The notes under the pieces are model-generated. The model worked only from the letters and a program-made list of their open reading frames with translations. It made no database searches and was not told the DNA's origin. From Cyprinodon diabolis (lineage: Eukaryota; Chordata; Actinopteri; Cyprinodontiformes; Cyprinodontidae), in contig CM060078.1 of the NCBI GenBank assembly GCA_030533445.1, positions 27,660,091 to 27,724,090 of the forward strand: DNA of 64,000 nucleotides, given 5' to 3'. The position numbers were made by a program, and so were the translations under genes. Position 1 is the first letter of the stretch, and every line of letters begins with the position of its first letter. This document shows, one piece after another, positions 1 through 12,100 of the stretch.

Positions 1-130
1 CAAAAACTGTTTTATCATGTGTATTGCATTAACAAGAACAATAAAAAAAAAGGATTTCCATTTGAGCTTTCATATAATTGGGTTTTATTGTTAGATGTAA
101 ATAAAAATCCATTCGGTTTCCGTGGTTTAG

Positions 131-1719
131 GAGCCGTGACAGGGCTGTGAGGGTCGTTGGTCGACAGTTGGCTCTAATCGGAGATCATCTGGACCAGGAG
201 TGGGCCAGGAGGGATCCAAACTGGCCGCCAAGTCCTCTGTACCTGCTGAGACCTGCCCAGACTCTGACACGCATCATCTACAGGTACAAAAACAGGTTGT
301 TTTTTCAATCTCACGTTTCCTGTTAGATATTTATCCTGTTGGCCTTAATATCGTCGTTCTTTTTGCAGGGATCTCCAGAGCCAGTTATGGGGTTTCCAGG
401 GTCTGTTGGCTCCGGTAAAAGCCTGGATTGTCAGCACTACACCTGGGCAAAACCTAAGAGCAGATACGGTGGCAGCCTGGGTAATATTTCATTCAGCAAT
501 TCCTTAACAAAAAACTTGTATGGTTTAATTTTATAACAATGCTTAGCAGCAGATATTTTTATTCTGAAGGCAACTGTTGCCTGCTGAAAAAACACACTTA
601 TTTCATCTCTATATCAAACTAACAAACAAATATATCTGCAAAGGTTACAGATATTTTTGAAGAGGTAAGGATACTAAAATGTCATTAAATTGACTTGGAG
701 ATAGATTAAACCTCATTGTGAGGTTAGTGGCAACAGTTTTTTTTTGGTTAAAAGCTTCATCCCTTTGACTCAGAGGGTTTAACTCTATAGGAAGGGAGAC
801 AGATTGTACTTAGAGGAGTCACAGAGCCTCTGTAGCTTTATGCAGAAAGATACTAGGAGTACTTTCTATTTCAGAAAACTGGGTGGAAAGGTACAAAAAA
901 AAAAAAAAAACTGCAGAGCTGCCATTGGCTCCTTCCAGGAAAAAGACACAACTAAAGAAAGAACAGAGCAACTGCTTTCTATGGAAAAGAAAAAAAATAA
1001 GGTAATGGATGCCATAGCCTCGTGTTTCTATCCTAGAAGTAAGCCGATTAGAACAGAACAGAGCCTTTTTTCTAGATGTTTTGGACAGTTATCCAAGATT
1101 TGATAGAAATACTGTTAAAACTCCAATAATGACACTAATAAAGTCTCTGCATCACACATGTAAACATAATATTTGCACTATATGGCAATTTATTTTTCAT
1201 AATCCCTTAAAATATAATTTAACTAAATATTTTTAACTGCATTTTGCATCATCTTTATTTATTTACACTGCACTGAACCTTTCCATATCAGTGCCTTTTG
1301 CACCATGTCCTTAAACTGGATTCCTTTTCTCCTACAGTTTACAGCCTGATCACTGCAGCACTTTATTAATGGAAATGTTCATTTCACTGTTGAAAAGCTG
1401 TATGCATCAGTATTTTGTTTTGTAAACACTGTGTATACAGAAATGACATTAATTTTTGTCCACGTCAAACACTCTTAAAAGGTGCACAAAATATTTCATT
1501 ATCCATTTAATTTAAGGATACAGAGCTGCTTCACCTAGCTGTGAATTAACAACATATCTATAGCTATTTCCTTGCCCGGGACATCCCCATAATTTCTCTT
1601 TTTTTTTTTAGGTGTCCAGTTTGAAAGCAGTGACCTGCCCTGGCTGGACCAGAGGAGCAGTCATAGCTGTGGCTCTGTTGGCTGCAGCAAGCATTTTTGG
1701 AGCACTGTGGAAGGAATAG
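131..1719 (+). CDS. bik: BH3-only pro-apoptotic protein, bik-like (3' part of gene)
   Basis: Three coding exons are visible: 131-283, 369-480 and 1612-1719 (stop TAG). They join in phase and give about 124 residues; the start lies left of the window. The first exon encodes a BH3 helix (VGRQLALIGDHLD, 159-194) with the defining Leu and Gly-Asp. The last exon encodes a hydrophobic tail (GAVIAVALLAAASIFGALW) that fits a C-terminal membrane anchor for the outer mitochondrial membrane or ER. I see no BH1 or BH2 motif (no NWGR), so this is BH3-only rather than BAK or BCL2. BIK binds anti-apoptotic BCL2 proteins and promotes mitochondrial permeabilisation. Its neighbour is mcat, as in human, which supports bik. 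A polyadenylation signal AATAAA lies at 1899-1904. The BH3 core itself looks more like BAK than like mammalian BIK, so the gene name is less certain than the family. Confidence 0.72.
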
Positions 1720-1898
1720 AGAGCCTAAGAAGAGGCCAGGATGAAGCATTAAGATGTTTGACAAAAAGAAAAAAAAATGTTTTGAGAGAAGTGAAAATTA
1801 ATGCTGATTTGTGTTTCTGCTGTTTACTTTAACCTTTCGTTTTATATCCTTTCTATGAGCTGTATTGACGGTGACAACATAGACAGCAAACTCTTTAG

Positions 1899-1904
1899 AA
1901 TAAA
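1899..1904 (+). terminator. polyadenylation signal of the bik-like gene
   Basis: AATAAA, 180 nt after the bik stop codon and on the same strand. It lies in the short gap between the convergent bik and mcat genes. Confidence 0.6.
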
Positions 1905-2220
1905 ACTAAAAATATGTATTTAAATTTTTCAAAGCAGCTTGATTGGTTTGGATTTTTTTTGTAAAGGAGTTTTGCTGAAAAGTTTGGCAGAACGTTGTAG
2001 CACTGAAAGACTGACTGGACTGTTTCTGGCCCGCAGTTTTTTGCAGTTTCTTAATGGTTAAAGAGGCCAAACTTTTTTACAAATGATGTAGCTTTGCTTG
2101 CGATTTAATGACGGGAGCTGGACTTTCTGTTGCAGATAAAAAAAAAAGGCTTTTTCATGTCTTACAAATAAACTTAAAGATGAGAAAAGATGACTGGCTG
2201 GTTTGTTATAAAAAAAACAT

Positions 2221-2226
2221 TTTATT
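2221..2226 (-). terminator. polyadenylation signal of mcat
   Basis: AATAAA on the minus strand, about 65 nt past the mcat stop codon. Together with the bik signal it places the ends of two convergent transcripts within roughly 320 bp. Confidence 0.6.
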
Positions 2227-2290
2227 AAATACAAATTTATACAGGATCTATTCTAGAAATGCTGTATTTAGAGTCCTCGTGTCTGCACAG

Positions 2291-5200
2291 TCAATCCTCG
2301 TTCGCAGTGACGTCCACGTGAGAGTACAACTGAGACGCTTTCCTGTTGCACTTCTGGAGCGTGGCGCCCAGCTGCTTCCCAGGACCGACCTCGTAGGTTT
2401 GAGGGAAGCGCTCCCCCTGCGTCCTCTCGTAGATCTCATGGAGAGTCTGTTCCCATTTTACGGGCGACACCAGCTGCCTGACCAGCTGCCTGCGGATGTG
2501 ACTTTCGTTCATGTACCGTTTGCCATCCACGTTGGAGTAGACGCTGATCTCGGGTCGCCGCAGCTGAAAGAGAAGGAAATTTAAAGATGAGGCTTTTTAT
2601 TTTTGCAGAAAGCAGCATTGATATGGATCAACTTGATTATTTCAATTAGGGATAAAACAATTAATCGGAATAATCGATTATTGAAATAATCGTCAACTAA
2701 TTTAGTAATCGATTAATCGTTAACTGGAGTGCAGATACTCTAAAATATGCCTTTAGCTGAGAGTGACCCACTTAGAGCAGTAATTATATCAAAATTGTAA
2801 AAAATGTATAAGAATTTTGCATTTAAGATAAAAAACTAAACCTTTTTCTTCAGTCAATAGGCTCTAACCAGAATTCCTCTATTGGAAACATTTTAGTTTC
2901 ACCTGCTTTAATTTAGTAAAAAATCTTCTGAAAGAACCTTTGGCTATCCGACTAATCAAAAAATAACAGACAGATTAATCGATTTCCATAATAATTATTA
3001 ATTGCAGCCTTAATTTCAATTAAATATGCATAATAATATATGAAAAAGTTTGGGCACCCTTATTCATCTTAATAACTTTTATTTCTAAATATTCGGGTGT
3101 TTGCAACAGCTATTTCAGTTTGATATATCTCATAACTGACACAGTAATATTTCAGTATTGAATTGAGGTTAATTGGAATAACAGAAAATGTCCAATATGC
3201 ATAAAAACAAAACTTGACAGGTACAAAAATGTGGGTACCCTAAATATTTCATTGATTTGAATAACCTTAACTACTTTTCACTGACTTACTGAAACACAAA
3301 CTTGGTTTGGTAACTTCATTAAGATTAGAACTTTATAGCCATGTGTATCCGATCATGAGAAAATGTACTTAAGGTGGCCAGTTTCAAGTTGTTCTCGTTT
3401 TGAATCTCCTCTGAAGATTCATCATGGGCGCCTCAAAACAACTCAACTGATCAGAAAACAAAGATTGTTCAACATAGTCGTTCAGGGGAAGGATACAAAA
3501 AGTTGTCTCAGAGATTTAAACTGTCCGTTTCCACTGTGAGGAACATAGTAAGGAAATGGAAGACCACAGAGACAGTTCTTGTTAGGCCCAGAAGTGGCAG
3601 GCGAAGAAAAATAAAGCGGCAGAGAAGAAGAAGGGTGAAAATGGTCAAGGACAACCCACAGACCACCTCCAAAGACATCATCTTGCTGCAGATGGCGTCA
3701 CTGTGCATCGTTCAACAATGCAGCACACTTTGCACCAGGAGAAGCTATATGGGACAGTGATGCAACAGAAGCCTTTCCTGCAAGCACGACACAAACAGAA
3801 TCGCTTGAGGTATGCAAAAGCACTTATTGACAAGCTAGCTTCATTTTGGAATAAGGTCCTGTGTACTGATGAAACAAAGATTGAGTTGTTTGATCATAAA
3901 AAAAGGCGTTATGCAGGGCGAGATGAAAAAACAGCGTTCCCAGAAAAAAGGTTGCTACCCACTATAAAATCTGGTGGAGGTTCCATCATGCTTTGCGGCT
4001 GCGTTGCCAATGCTGGCACTTGGAATCTTATTAAAGTTGAGGGTCGCATGGATTCCACTCAATATCAGCAGATTCTTAAGAATAATGTTCAAGAATCAGT
4101 TACGAAGTTGAAGTCACACCGGGGATGGATATTTCAGCAAGACAATGATCCAAAACACCGCTCCAAATCTACTCAGGCATTCATGCAGAGTAACAATCAC
4201 AATGTTCTGGAACGGCCGTCCCAATCCCCTGACCTGAATACCATTGAACATCTGTGGGATGATTTGAAGCAGGCTGTCCATGCTCAGCGACCATCAAACG
4301 TAACTGAACTGGAAATGTTTTGAAAAGAAGAATGATCAAATATCTCTTCATCCAGGAACTCATTAAAAGCTACAGGAGGCGACTGTTGTTTTTGCAAAAG
4401 GAGGATCTACTAAATAATAATGTCTCTCTTTTGCTGAGGTGCCCATATTTTTGCACCCATCATATTTTGTTTTAATGTATACTGCACATTTGCTGTTATT
4501 CCAATAAACCTCAACTCAATACTGAAATTTTACTGTGTCCATCAGTTATTAGACATACAAACTGAAATAGCTGTTGCAAACACTCAAATATTTAGGATTA
4601 ATAGGGGTGCCCAAACTTTTTCACATGACTCTATGTGGAAATATTATTATTCTGACCTAATGAGACAACATAGGCCAGACTTTATGCATGCTCTGCTAAG
4701 ATGCTAATATTACCAATCGCTTTTGACCTAAATCCTGCTAGAAAAAAAGATTTCGATTGTTTTATTCTTCTAATTTTACCAGATGAATTCAAAATGAAAA
4801 CTTTCAGATGATTTAAAGAAGTTTTCAAGACACAAACAAAACTGATTCCTACGGAAGACGGAGCTAAAATTTAATTTAAAAAGCAAAATAACTAAATATA
4901 GTTATGGGGTTTAAAACATGCCAAATCAGATTTGAATGTTTAAAACACAATCACAAAAACCAAGGATTTATTTTAGTGGCCAAAAAAATGCTACATTTTC
5001 ATTTTTGATTCAATATTTATACATTTAGTTAAATGTATTACATTAAAAAAACAACTAAATATATATATATATTTTTTTACATTTTTAATTCATTAAATAA
5101 GAATAATTGTAATATCTGGAAATAATAAGAATAACGTTTTTATACCTATTTATTACAATTCTGCACATTTTATTGAGCCGTCAGTCTGCAGGCCAAACAC

Positions 5201-7564
5201 TGTTAAATGGAATGGGATTGATCTGACGTTTGTCAGACAACCAATTAAATGTTGACATCTGCTCAGACCAAAAATGACATTTAAAAGAAAATGTGAAACA
5301 ATTAACTGAACACAGCAATTATTACAAACTATTTCTAAGTATAAGTTCATGTTTCAATATAATTATTTACACATTTAAGAAAATAAATATCTAGGTCATA
5401 AAAACTGTGATTACTAAAGCAACAATTAGTAACTTTTCAGTCAAGTATTAATTTAATTTAATTTTAATTTAATTTATAATATATTTCAGGTCAACATGAA
5501 GACACCTGGTGTATATTGTTGCTTCATGTGGGCTGCCTTACTTAAAAACAGGTTTATGTAACCTGAGAGGATTAGATCCATCACTGAATGAGTCATGTGA
5601 CCCAAAGAGCCGCTTTGAAGCAATCTTAGCTCTACTTAAACATAAGAGCGAACCGTAAAACGTTGTGGTTAGGCAACAAACCGATGAGACCCTTAGCTGA
5701 TCAGACATGCTTGTGGTTCTCTGGTGTTGTATTGAATCTAGAGGGGTGAATGAAAGTTTCTTTGAATTTACAAGCTACTTTATGACTTTTTAATCTACTG
5801 TTCCGCTGTTGAGACCTAATTGTGACCAATTAATTTAGCAACAATGGAATTCTGCCAGTTCAGCGGCGCTAAACCTAGACGATACAGGTCTAGCACCCCT
5901 AGTGGCTAAAAGTTACACAGCTTTGCTTTAAGAATAATGCTATTTAACTAATTACATTATTGCATTTTTATCTATCATTTATAAACATTTATACTTTATA
6001 ACACTTTGGTTCCCGAATAGCTGCTGTATTTTTTCACCTTTTGTGGTCAATAGCTCATTAAAATAAAATAAAACTCCATTATTATTTCAAGGAATAAAAA
6101 GAAAGGTAATTTTTTAAAAGATTAGATTTACTTTGTATAATGTTATTTTACTGACAAGATAACAAAAAACATTAGAAAAGTTAGAAGGTCATACAACCCA
6201 TGTGTAAAGGAGTAGCCATGCAGCCTGAATCAAGTGTTTGCTGACTGACCTCCACCTGTCGCAGCACCTCTCTAAGAGGTTCAGTAGCAGATGCCATCAG
6301 CTCAGTGTGGAAAGCACCACTAACTGGTAGAGGTTTGGTTCTCATGAACTGTAGAGTCCGTGAGTTCTGCTGGAGAAAATCCAATGCCTAAAATAAAAGC
6401 ACAAGGCGATGTCAAAAAAAATGATCAATTCAAGAAAATTAACCTGTATGTGGCTTCATACCTGCTGGTGGCCAGCAATAACCCTGCCATCAGGGAATAA
6501 ATAGTTGGCCACAGAGCAAACCGGCTGCTCAATCCCTAGACTCTTGCAGTGCTCTTTAGCTTGAAGACAGGCGTATTTATACTGAGCCTGAGGTCTGCCG
6601 ACGACCGACAGCATCCCACTTGGAGTCAGCTCAGAGGCTTTCTGCATAGCTTCTGCACGCACCTTTACTGCATATAAAGCTAGAAGAAAAGAAAAGCAGA
6701 AAAAGCTTCAGAGATCATCCAACAAACCTTCTATAGATAAAGCAGTCTGTGTTTAAAAAAACATGCATTGCTTACCTTCTGAAAAGTCCATGGCTCCAGC
6801 AAAGACAAGAGCAGCAAATTCACCAACGCTGAAACCTGCTGCAGCGACACACGTCTCGATGGCCTGTTGAGAAGGAAGCACAAACATAAAGTATCAGTAA
6901 TGTTGGAGACTTAGATAAATATGTTTAGGTAGAGAAGGTAAGAGAAACCAGGAATCTGGAAGTTCTAATAAACTGCAAACAATTGATGAAAAACAAGTTT
7001 TAGTTCACTTATGCTGATAATAAGAAGGGATAATGAATATATCAAGAAGGTGGTGGATTTATCTGCACGTAAAACTGGTTAAAAACCATTTACAGTGTTG
7101 AAAAATACTATGTATTCTCTTGCATTAATCTCCAGTTAAAATCCAAACACAGATGAGGGTTAAGTGTTTATGACCTTTGGGTTTTCATGGTGCAGTTTCT
7201 CCACAGCAGCCAGAGAGGTGACGAACACCGCCGGCTGACAGTGCACAGTCTTCTGCAGCTCCTTCTCCGGACCCTTCAGACACAGAGACAGCAGATCGTA
7301 GCCGAGGATATTCTCCGCTGCGGAGAACATCTCTTTCACATTTGGGTACTTTGTCAGTCCTCTACCCATACCCACGAACTGACTGCCCTGTCCGGGGAAG
7401 AGAAGCACAGAACGGTCGCTGGGATCTTTTCTCTGTCTGCGACCCCTCGTTGCAAGTAACTCGCCCCCCGTTGGAGACTCCTGAGGTCCAGACTGCTGCT
7501 GGGTTGACAGTCTCCTGCTCCAAGAGGCCACCGACCTGACCTTCCCTCTGAAGACTGCAGCCAT
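2291..7564 (-). CDS. mcat: Malonyl-CoA:acyl carrier protein transacylase, mitochondrial
   Basis: Coding exons in transcript order: 7564-7175, 6863-6776, 6679-6462, 6387-6250, 2563-2291. They total 1107 nt and encode 368 aa with all phases consistent. The enzyme moves malonyl groups from CoA to the mitochondrial acyl carrier protein in type II fatty-acid synthesis, which feeds lipoate production. The N-terminus is Arg/Ser-rich with RRLS near residue 17, fitting a matrix-targeting presequence. PGQGSQ (57-62) is the FabD-type oxyanion loop; GFSVGE (140-145) holds the nucleophile Ser142; GAFH places the catalytic His at 259. The C-terminus has the family block PQTYEVGPGKQLGA. ATG 7564 is chosen because sequence upstream looks like a 3' splice site at 7581/7582, implying a 5'-UTR intron. 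The fourth intron (2564-6249) is swollen by a hAT MITE and a Tc1-like element. Confidence 0.95.
2647..3012. mobile_element. hAT-like MITE with 8-bp target duplication
   Basis: This 366-bp AT-rich element is flanked by the direct repeat atttcaat at 2639-2646 and 3013-3020. Its ends are imperfect inverted repeats (TAGGGATAAAAC at the left, GCAGCCTTA at the right), and its termini are rich in AATCGATTAATCG-type palindromes. The 8-bp duplication is typical of hAT transposition. It has no coding capacity and lies in mcat intron 4. Confidence 0.7.
3041..4632 (+). mobile_element. Tc1/mariner-like transposon, inactive
   Basis: Long terminal inverted repeats are visible: 3041-3190 against 4500-4632, beginning tgaaaaagtttgggcaccc at the left and ending in its complement at the right. 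A TA precedes the left end. The repeats enclose a decayed transposase gene. It lies in mcat intron 4. Confidence 0.88.
3424..4323 (+). pseudogene. Tc1-like transposase, frameshifted
   Basis: The region encodes a Tc1-family DDE transposase in two overlapping frames: an N-terminal helix-turn-helix part (3503-3760) and the catalytic part (3703-4323). The catalytic triad is intact: Asp in CTDETK, Asp in QQDNDPKH and Glu in NTIEHLW. The start region (ATG at 3424) is interrupted by a stop in the first dozen codons, and there is a frameshift near 3700-3720. The copy should therefore not make a working enzyme. Confidence 0.85.
4633..6249. other. Remainder of mcat intron 4, nothing recognised
   Basis: AT-rich intronic DNA with homopolymer and short tandem tracts (for example the TA run near 5058). 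No convincing exon, RNA gene or complete repeat was seen on either strand. Confidence 0.6.
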
Positions 7565-7699
7565 ACCAACAGCTTTTGATGCTGAAATTAATAAAAAACA
7601 AGTCACAGCTTGCTTAAATAATCCCAAAACACTTTTAAGAAAATAAAAATGCTCCGAACTGAACTAATTTCTCTGTTCGGCATGACAGCTGTGAGGAGG

Positions 7700-9041
7700 C
7701 AGCCATGTTGTTTAGAAAACTGCTTTCATTTCCGGTTAATAAATATGGCGCTTCCGTCCTACAGCGCCACCCCTGGCCAACATGTATATATATTTTATAA
7801 CGTTATAATAACTTTATTTTTAGCATATATAGTTCGTAGGTTGTTTTTTAAATAATAGAAATAGCCCGTTAATTACTTTTCTTCGAAACTCATTTAGGTT
7901 TAAATACAAATACAATGGTTTCTGTGGCAGAACCTAACCAGATTCACAGGGTTTAGAAAATTAAATAGACCTCTGAGGTCCTAAAACTATCCCAAAAGAC
8001 CACAGTGGTTTGTCTAATATCTCTTTTACAAACATTGAAATTAAAATATAATGTATAATTTGGTAAATTACATCAAAATTACCTTGAAGTTACACAAAAC
8101 CCATTGATTATTCAGCAACGGAAATGTATGTAGGTGGGCTGCATCTATATTGATCTTCCTGTGTGAAATGAGAAAGGAACATAAAATCCCTCTGATTGAA
8201 ATTTATATTTTTTCACACTTCATTTTTTCTTTTTTAAGGAAACCACAAGGACAGAAGTTGTTTTTTGTTTGTTTTCAAAAATGTAACTACTTTTGTGTAT
8301 TTAAGTGTTTTTGTCAGCTGTTGTATAAGTGAAATAATAAACAATTCAGAATTTCAAACAGATTTATTAAGATACACATTAAATTTCAGCCAAACATTTA
8401 CAGGTTTTCCAGGGATTTAGGAACTATGTCCATGTAGAATGAACCAGTTCCTTTTGTTACAAAGCAGAAGATTTCAATCTTTAAAAAATTGGCCTTAACT
8501 CTAACAATGTTCTTTATTGTTTGAATACACCGTCTGTTCTTTAATGATTAATTCAATGTTTGTACACTATATGTACATCTATATGTAACTTTGTTGTTCA
8601 ATTATAGAAATTGTCTATGTATGTTTTAGTGTAGATCAAGAACAACAAACTTTCTTCATGTCATTTTCTCTTCATCACATCATTTCCTATTTGTTCGACC
8701 ACAAAATGACAGCCAGAAAAGAGCAAAAGAAAACCATTAAAAATAGATGCAGACTTTGAACTCTAACAATACACATGACAAAGCTTTTTTCAGATGCAAC
8801 AGAGAATTAATTGTACAAAACTATTATTTTTAGTGGCTGCCAATCAGATTGTTATTTTTGATTGTTATCATCCCGCTCTTCTAAATATGACTCAACTCTT
8901 TCTGTGTGAACAACATTTCCTCTTTAATGCCTTTTAGAAAGAATTGGTTTTTATTCTTTTATCTGTCATGATCACATCTTTCTAATAGGGTTCCCCTGTA
9001 ATTCATTCACACACTTCTATCTTCTTCGAAGGAAAGCTTTT
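7700..9041. other. mcat-def6 intergenic stretch
   Basis: The mcat promoter or 5' UTR should lie near 7580-7800 by position, but I can point to no specific site. The rest is AT-rich without a credible coding frame. Confidence 0.5.
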
Positions 9042-9057
9042 TTTATTGCATTTTATT
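9042..9057 (-). terminator. Tandem polyadenylation signals of def6
   Basis: Two AATAAA hexamers on the minus strand (9042-9047 and 9052-9057), about 80 nt past the def6 stop codon at 9134. They support the distant final exon of that gene. Confidence 0.55.
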
Positions 9058-9133
9058 ACACTGCAAGTGTTCAGAGTGTAATTACAGTATTGTTCTATCT
9101 TAAGATAAATTACATATGAAATGCATGAAAACC

Positions 9134-12100
9134 CTAACATCCTGATTCCCCTGACAGGCAGGGGGTTTCCAGCTGCACCTGCAGGCTTTCAGTCTCCTCT
9201 TCTTGTAACCTGTTGTTCTGTTCATTCCTTATCTTGTATTTACAGATGAACTCGTTGCTGGCCAGCGCTCCCTCCTTTTTGGGACATGTATTTTTCGATT
9301 GTAGACGACTTTCCAAACGTTCTACAAAGCAAATAAAAAAAGCACACATTTTAAATCGATTTTGATCTTGAAGTTCATTTTGTAATATTTCCATTTACAA
9401 TTTTTGTACCAAAATAATAACTTGTGTGTCACTAAGAAATTGAAGATCCTGTCGAGCAATTTAAAATTTTAGTTTTGACGCTGGTTGGATAAAATTTAAT
9501 AATTTTTTACATCATGGGTCGATAAAAACTGAAATTTCTTTTTTAAGAAAATGTAATTAGAATTCAGTAATCATGTGTCTCCTGTTATAGAGGTACAGAT
9601 GAGCAGATTAAAACCTCAACTTTGAGTCCATTTTTATTTTCATTTCCTCATTCCCTGTTCATTTATCAGGCTTATCTGACCCTTAACAGTAAGTTCAATT
9701 CAATTCAGTTTATTTATATAGCGCCAATTCACAACACATGTCATCTCAAGGCACTTTACAGTTCACCAGATCATACAGTCAAATTGATTTATAGTTTTCT
9801 ATCTAAGGAAAACCAGTTTATTGCATTGACTCATTGACTCAAATGCAATCCCTCACACTAAGCATGCTTGTAGCAACAGTGGAGAGGAAAAACTCCCTTT
9901 TAACAGGAAGAGACCTCCAGCAGAACCAGGCTCAGTGTGAGCGGCCATCTGCCGAGACCGACTGGGGTTCAAGGAGACAGAAGCAGAGATACAAAAAGCA
10001 GCTATTAAAGGCGTCCCCGTCCAGGAAACACACAGCCAGACACATTAAACTGAAATGTCTGGTTGAAAAAATGGAGAAGCTTAAGCCTCTTTCCCACAAA
10101 AAAGACCAGATTAATTGGGTTTTTTTCAAACATGGGTCGACCCCCTAACAATCTTCATTTGGCTCCCTTCCCATTGGTAAAACAAGCTGTGTCTAACTCC
10201 TTGCTGGCAAGCTGCATGGCCTCTGTCGCCCTGCGGCTACAAGTCTGGTGACACCATCAGGCTGGGTTAGCTTTGATGCTGTCACCAGTGTGAAAGAAAT
10301 CAGGAAAGTAAACAATGGAGAGCCACATGTAAGGAAGCAAGGGCGTAATAAATGTGCTTTATTATTTTGCTCTATTATCTTTCAGATCTTACCAGTGCTG
10401 CGCCATGTTTATCAAATGTACAGAGTTGTTTCGGCTTGTTAGATCAGACGCGGTTCTTTACGGCTGTACGTTAAGCTCGATTGTGTCACGTAATGTAGCG
10501 GGTCAACCTGGAACTGGTGTTCCCACAGCATGCTGATCAGAGCCGACGCGATTTTAACACTTTGAGCTGTTTCCATTGCCACTAAAAGGCCATTTTCCCG
10601 GGTTTAAACAGGTTTTTCAGCCAGTGGGAAAAGGGGTAGCAGAAAACACAATCCTAACTGTAAGTAAAGAGGTGGCAGCATCATGCTGTGGAGGATTTTG
10701 TTGCAGACTTTATATAAAAAAAATGTCAACATGGGGAATAGGATTACATGGAGATAATATAGCAACACTCAAAACATCTAAGAGGCTTGGGTTTATTCTG
10801 TTTATTTTGTCTTTGCTGATTCTTGTAAAGGACATAAACCAGGAAGTTAAAGCTGGTGAATGTTTGCTCCGTTTAAATAGCCAAATACCACAAACATACC
10901 ACCAAATTTGTTACAAGGATTCTTTAGGACAAAAGGAACATACTGTAACAAGGTCCAGATCTCATTCGCACTGGAAGTTTGTGGTAAGAAGAGTGTAAAG
11001 GTGTTTGTGACTAAGGTGCTCTGCAAACCTGACCAAACAGTCAGGAGGAATGGGTCAAGAGTCCACTATTGGGAATTCCCCCTTCACTTGATAAAGCTAA
11101 AGAGTGGTGGACAGAAGAGCTTCTTAAAGAAAAAGTTACAGGTCTGATCGGGACAGACATGTTTCTTTTTTGTGTATAAATAAACATTCATTTTTAACTT
11201 AATTTACAAATACATTCTTTAGCAATCCTACAATAATATTCCGGAGACAATTTTTCTTATTTTAGATTAGATTAGATTAGATTAACTTTATTGTCCCAAA
11301 GAAAATTTGATTTGGGTACAGACTCTGGGTGCTGCATAGTCCAAACTGTGTGTCACACATAAAAACACTGCTATAGAAATTCCATTATAAGACAATAAAT
11401 AAATACATAAGGAAGCATGTTACATTACATTCACAATAAAAATGTATAAAAACCCTTCTTTAAAAAATCTGTTATATAATACATAAAAATGTCAGTTTAG
11501 TTTAAATTTTGAATACCATTGCCTATTCCACAATTTACTGCTCGATCCTGTTTATTGCCTTAATGGAAAGCGGAACAGGTGAGTAATTATAGCGGTTCAA
11601 TCTACAGGCAGGGACTCTAAGATGTCAACCTGAAGGAAGAAACTGATACTCTGAATAAAGAATATGAGTGGAGTCTGAGATGATTTTCTGGGCTTGTCTG
11701 GTTAATGTTTAATTGAAGATGGTCTGAAGTGAGGGGTGCTGCTTGACTCCCATCAACTTCATTACTCTTTGAGTCAGGCAATTAAGTTATGCCTTCATTT
11801 TGGTCAGACAGTGAAGATATTTATACATGTTTTAAGCTAAAAGAAGTAAAGACCTAAATTAAAGCTGCAGCAAAACGTATTGATCATATTGAAGAAGTAC
11901 ACTCACCGGTCACTTTATTAGGTACACCTGTCCAACTGCTCGTTAACACTTAATTTCTAAGCAGCCAATCACATGGCGGCAACTCAGTGCATTTAGGCAT
12001 GTAGACATGGTCAAGACAATCTCCTGCAGTTCAAACCGAGCATCAGTATGGGGAAGAAAGGTGATTTGAGTGACTTTGAATGTGGCATGATTGTTGGTGC

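Noticed and set aside
200..536. Open frames of 72 and 65 codons on the + strand
   Set aside because: They are out-of-frame readings across bik exons and introns. The correct frame gives the BH3 motif and proper splice junctions.
2108..2584. 158-codon + strand frame
   Set aside because: Antisense to the last mcat exon, which has strong protein similarity on the minus strand.
7649..7855. 68-codon + strand frame with a hydrophobic end
   Set aside because: Lies over the presumed mcat 5' region; no similarity, signal or splice support.
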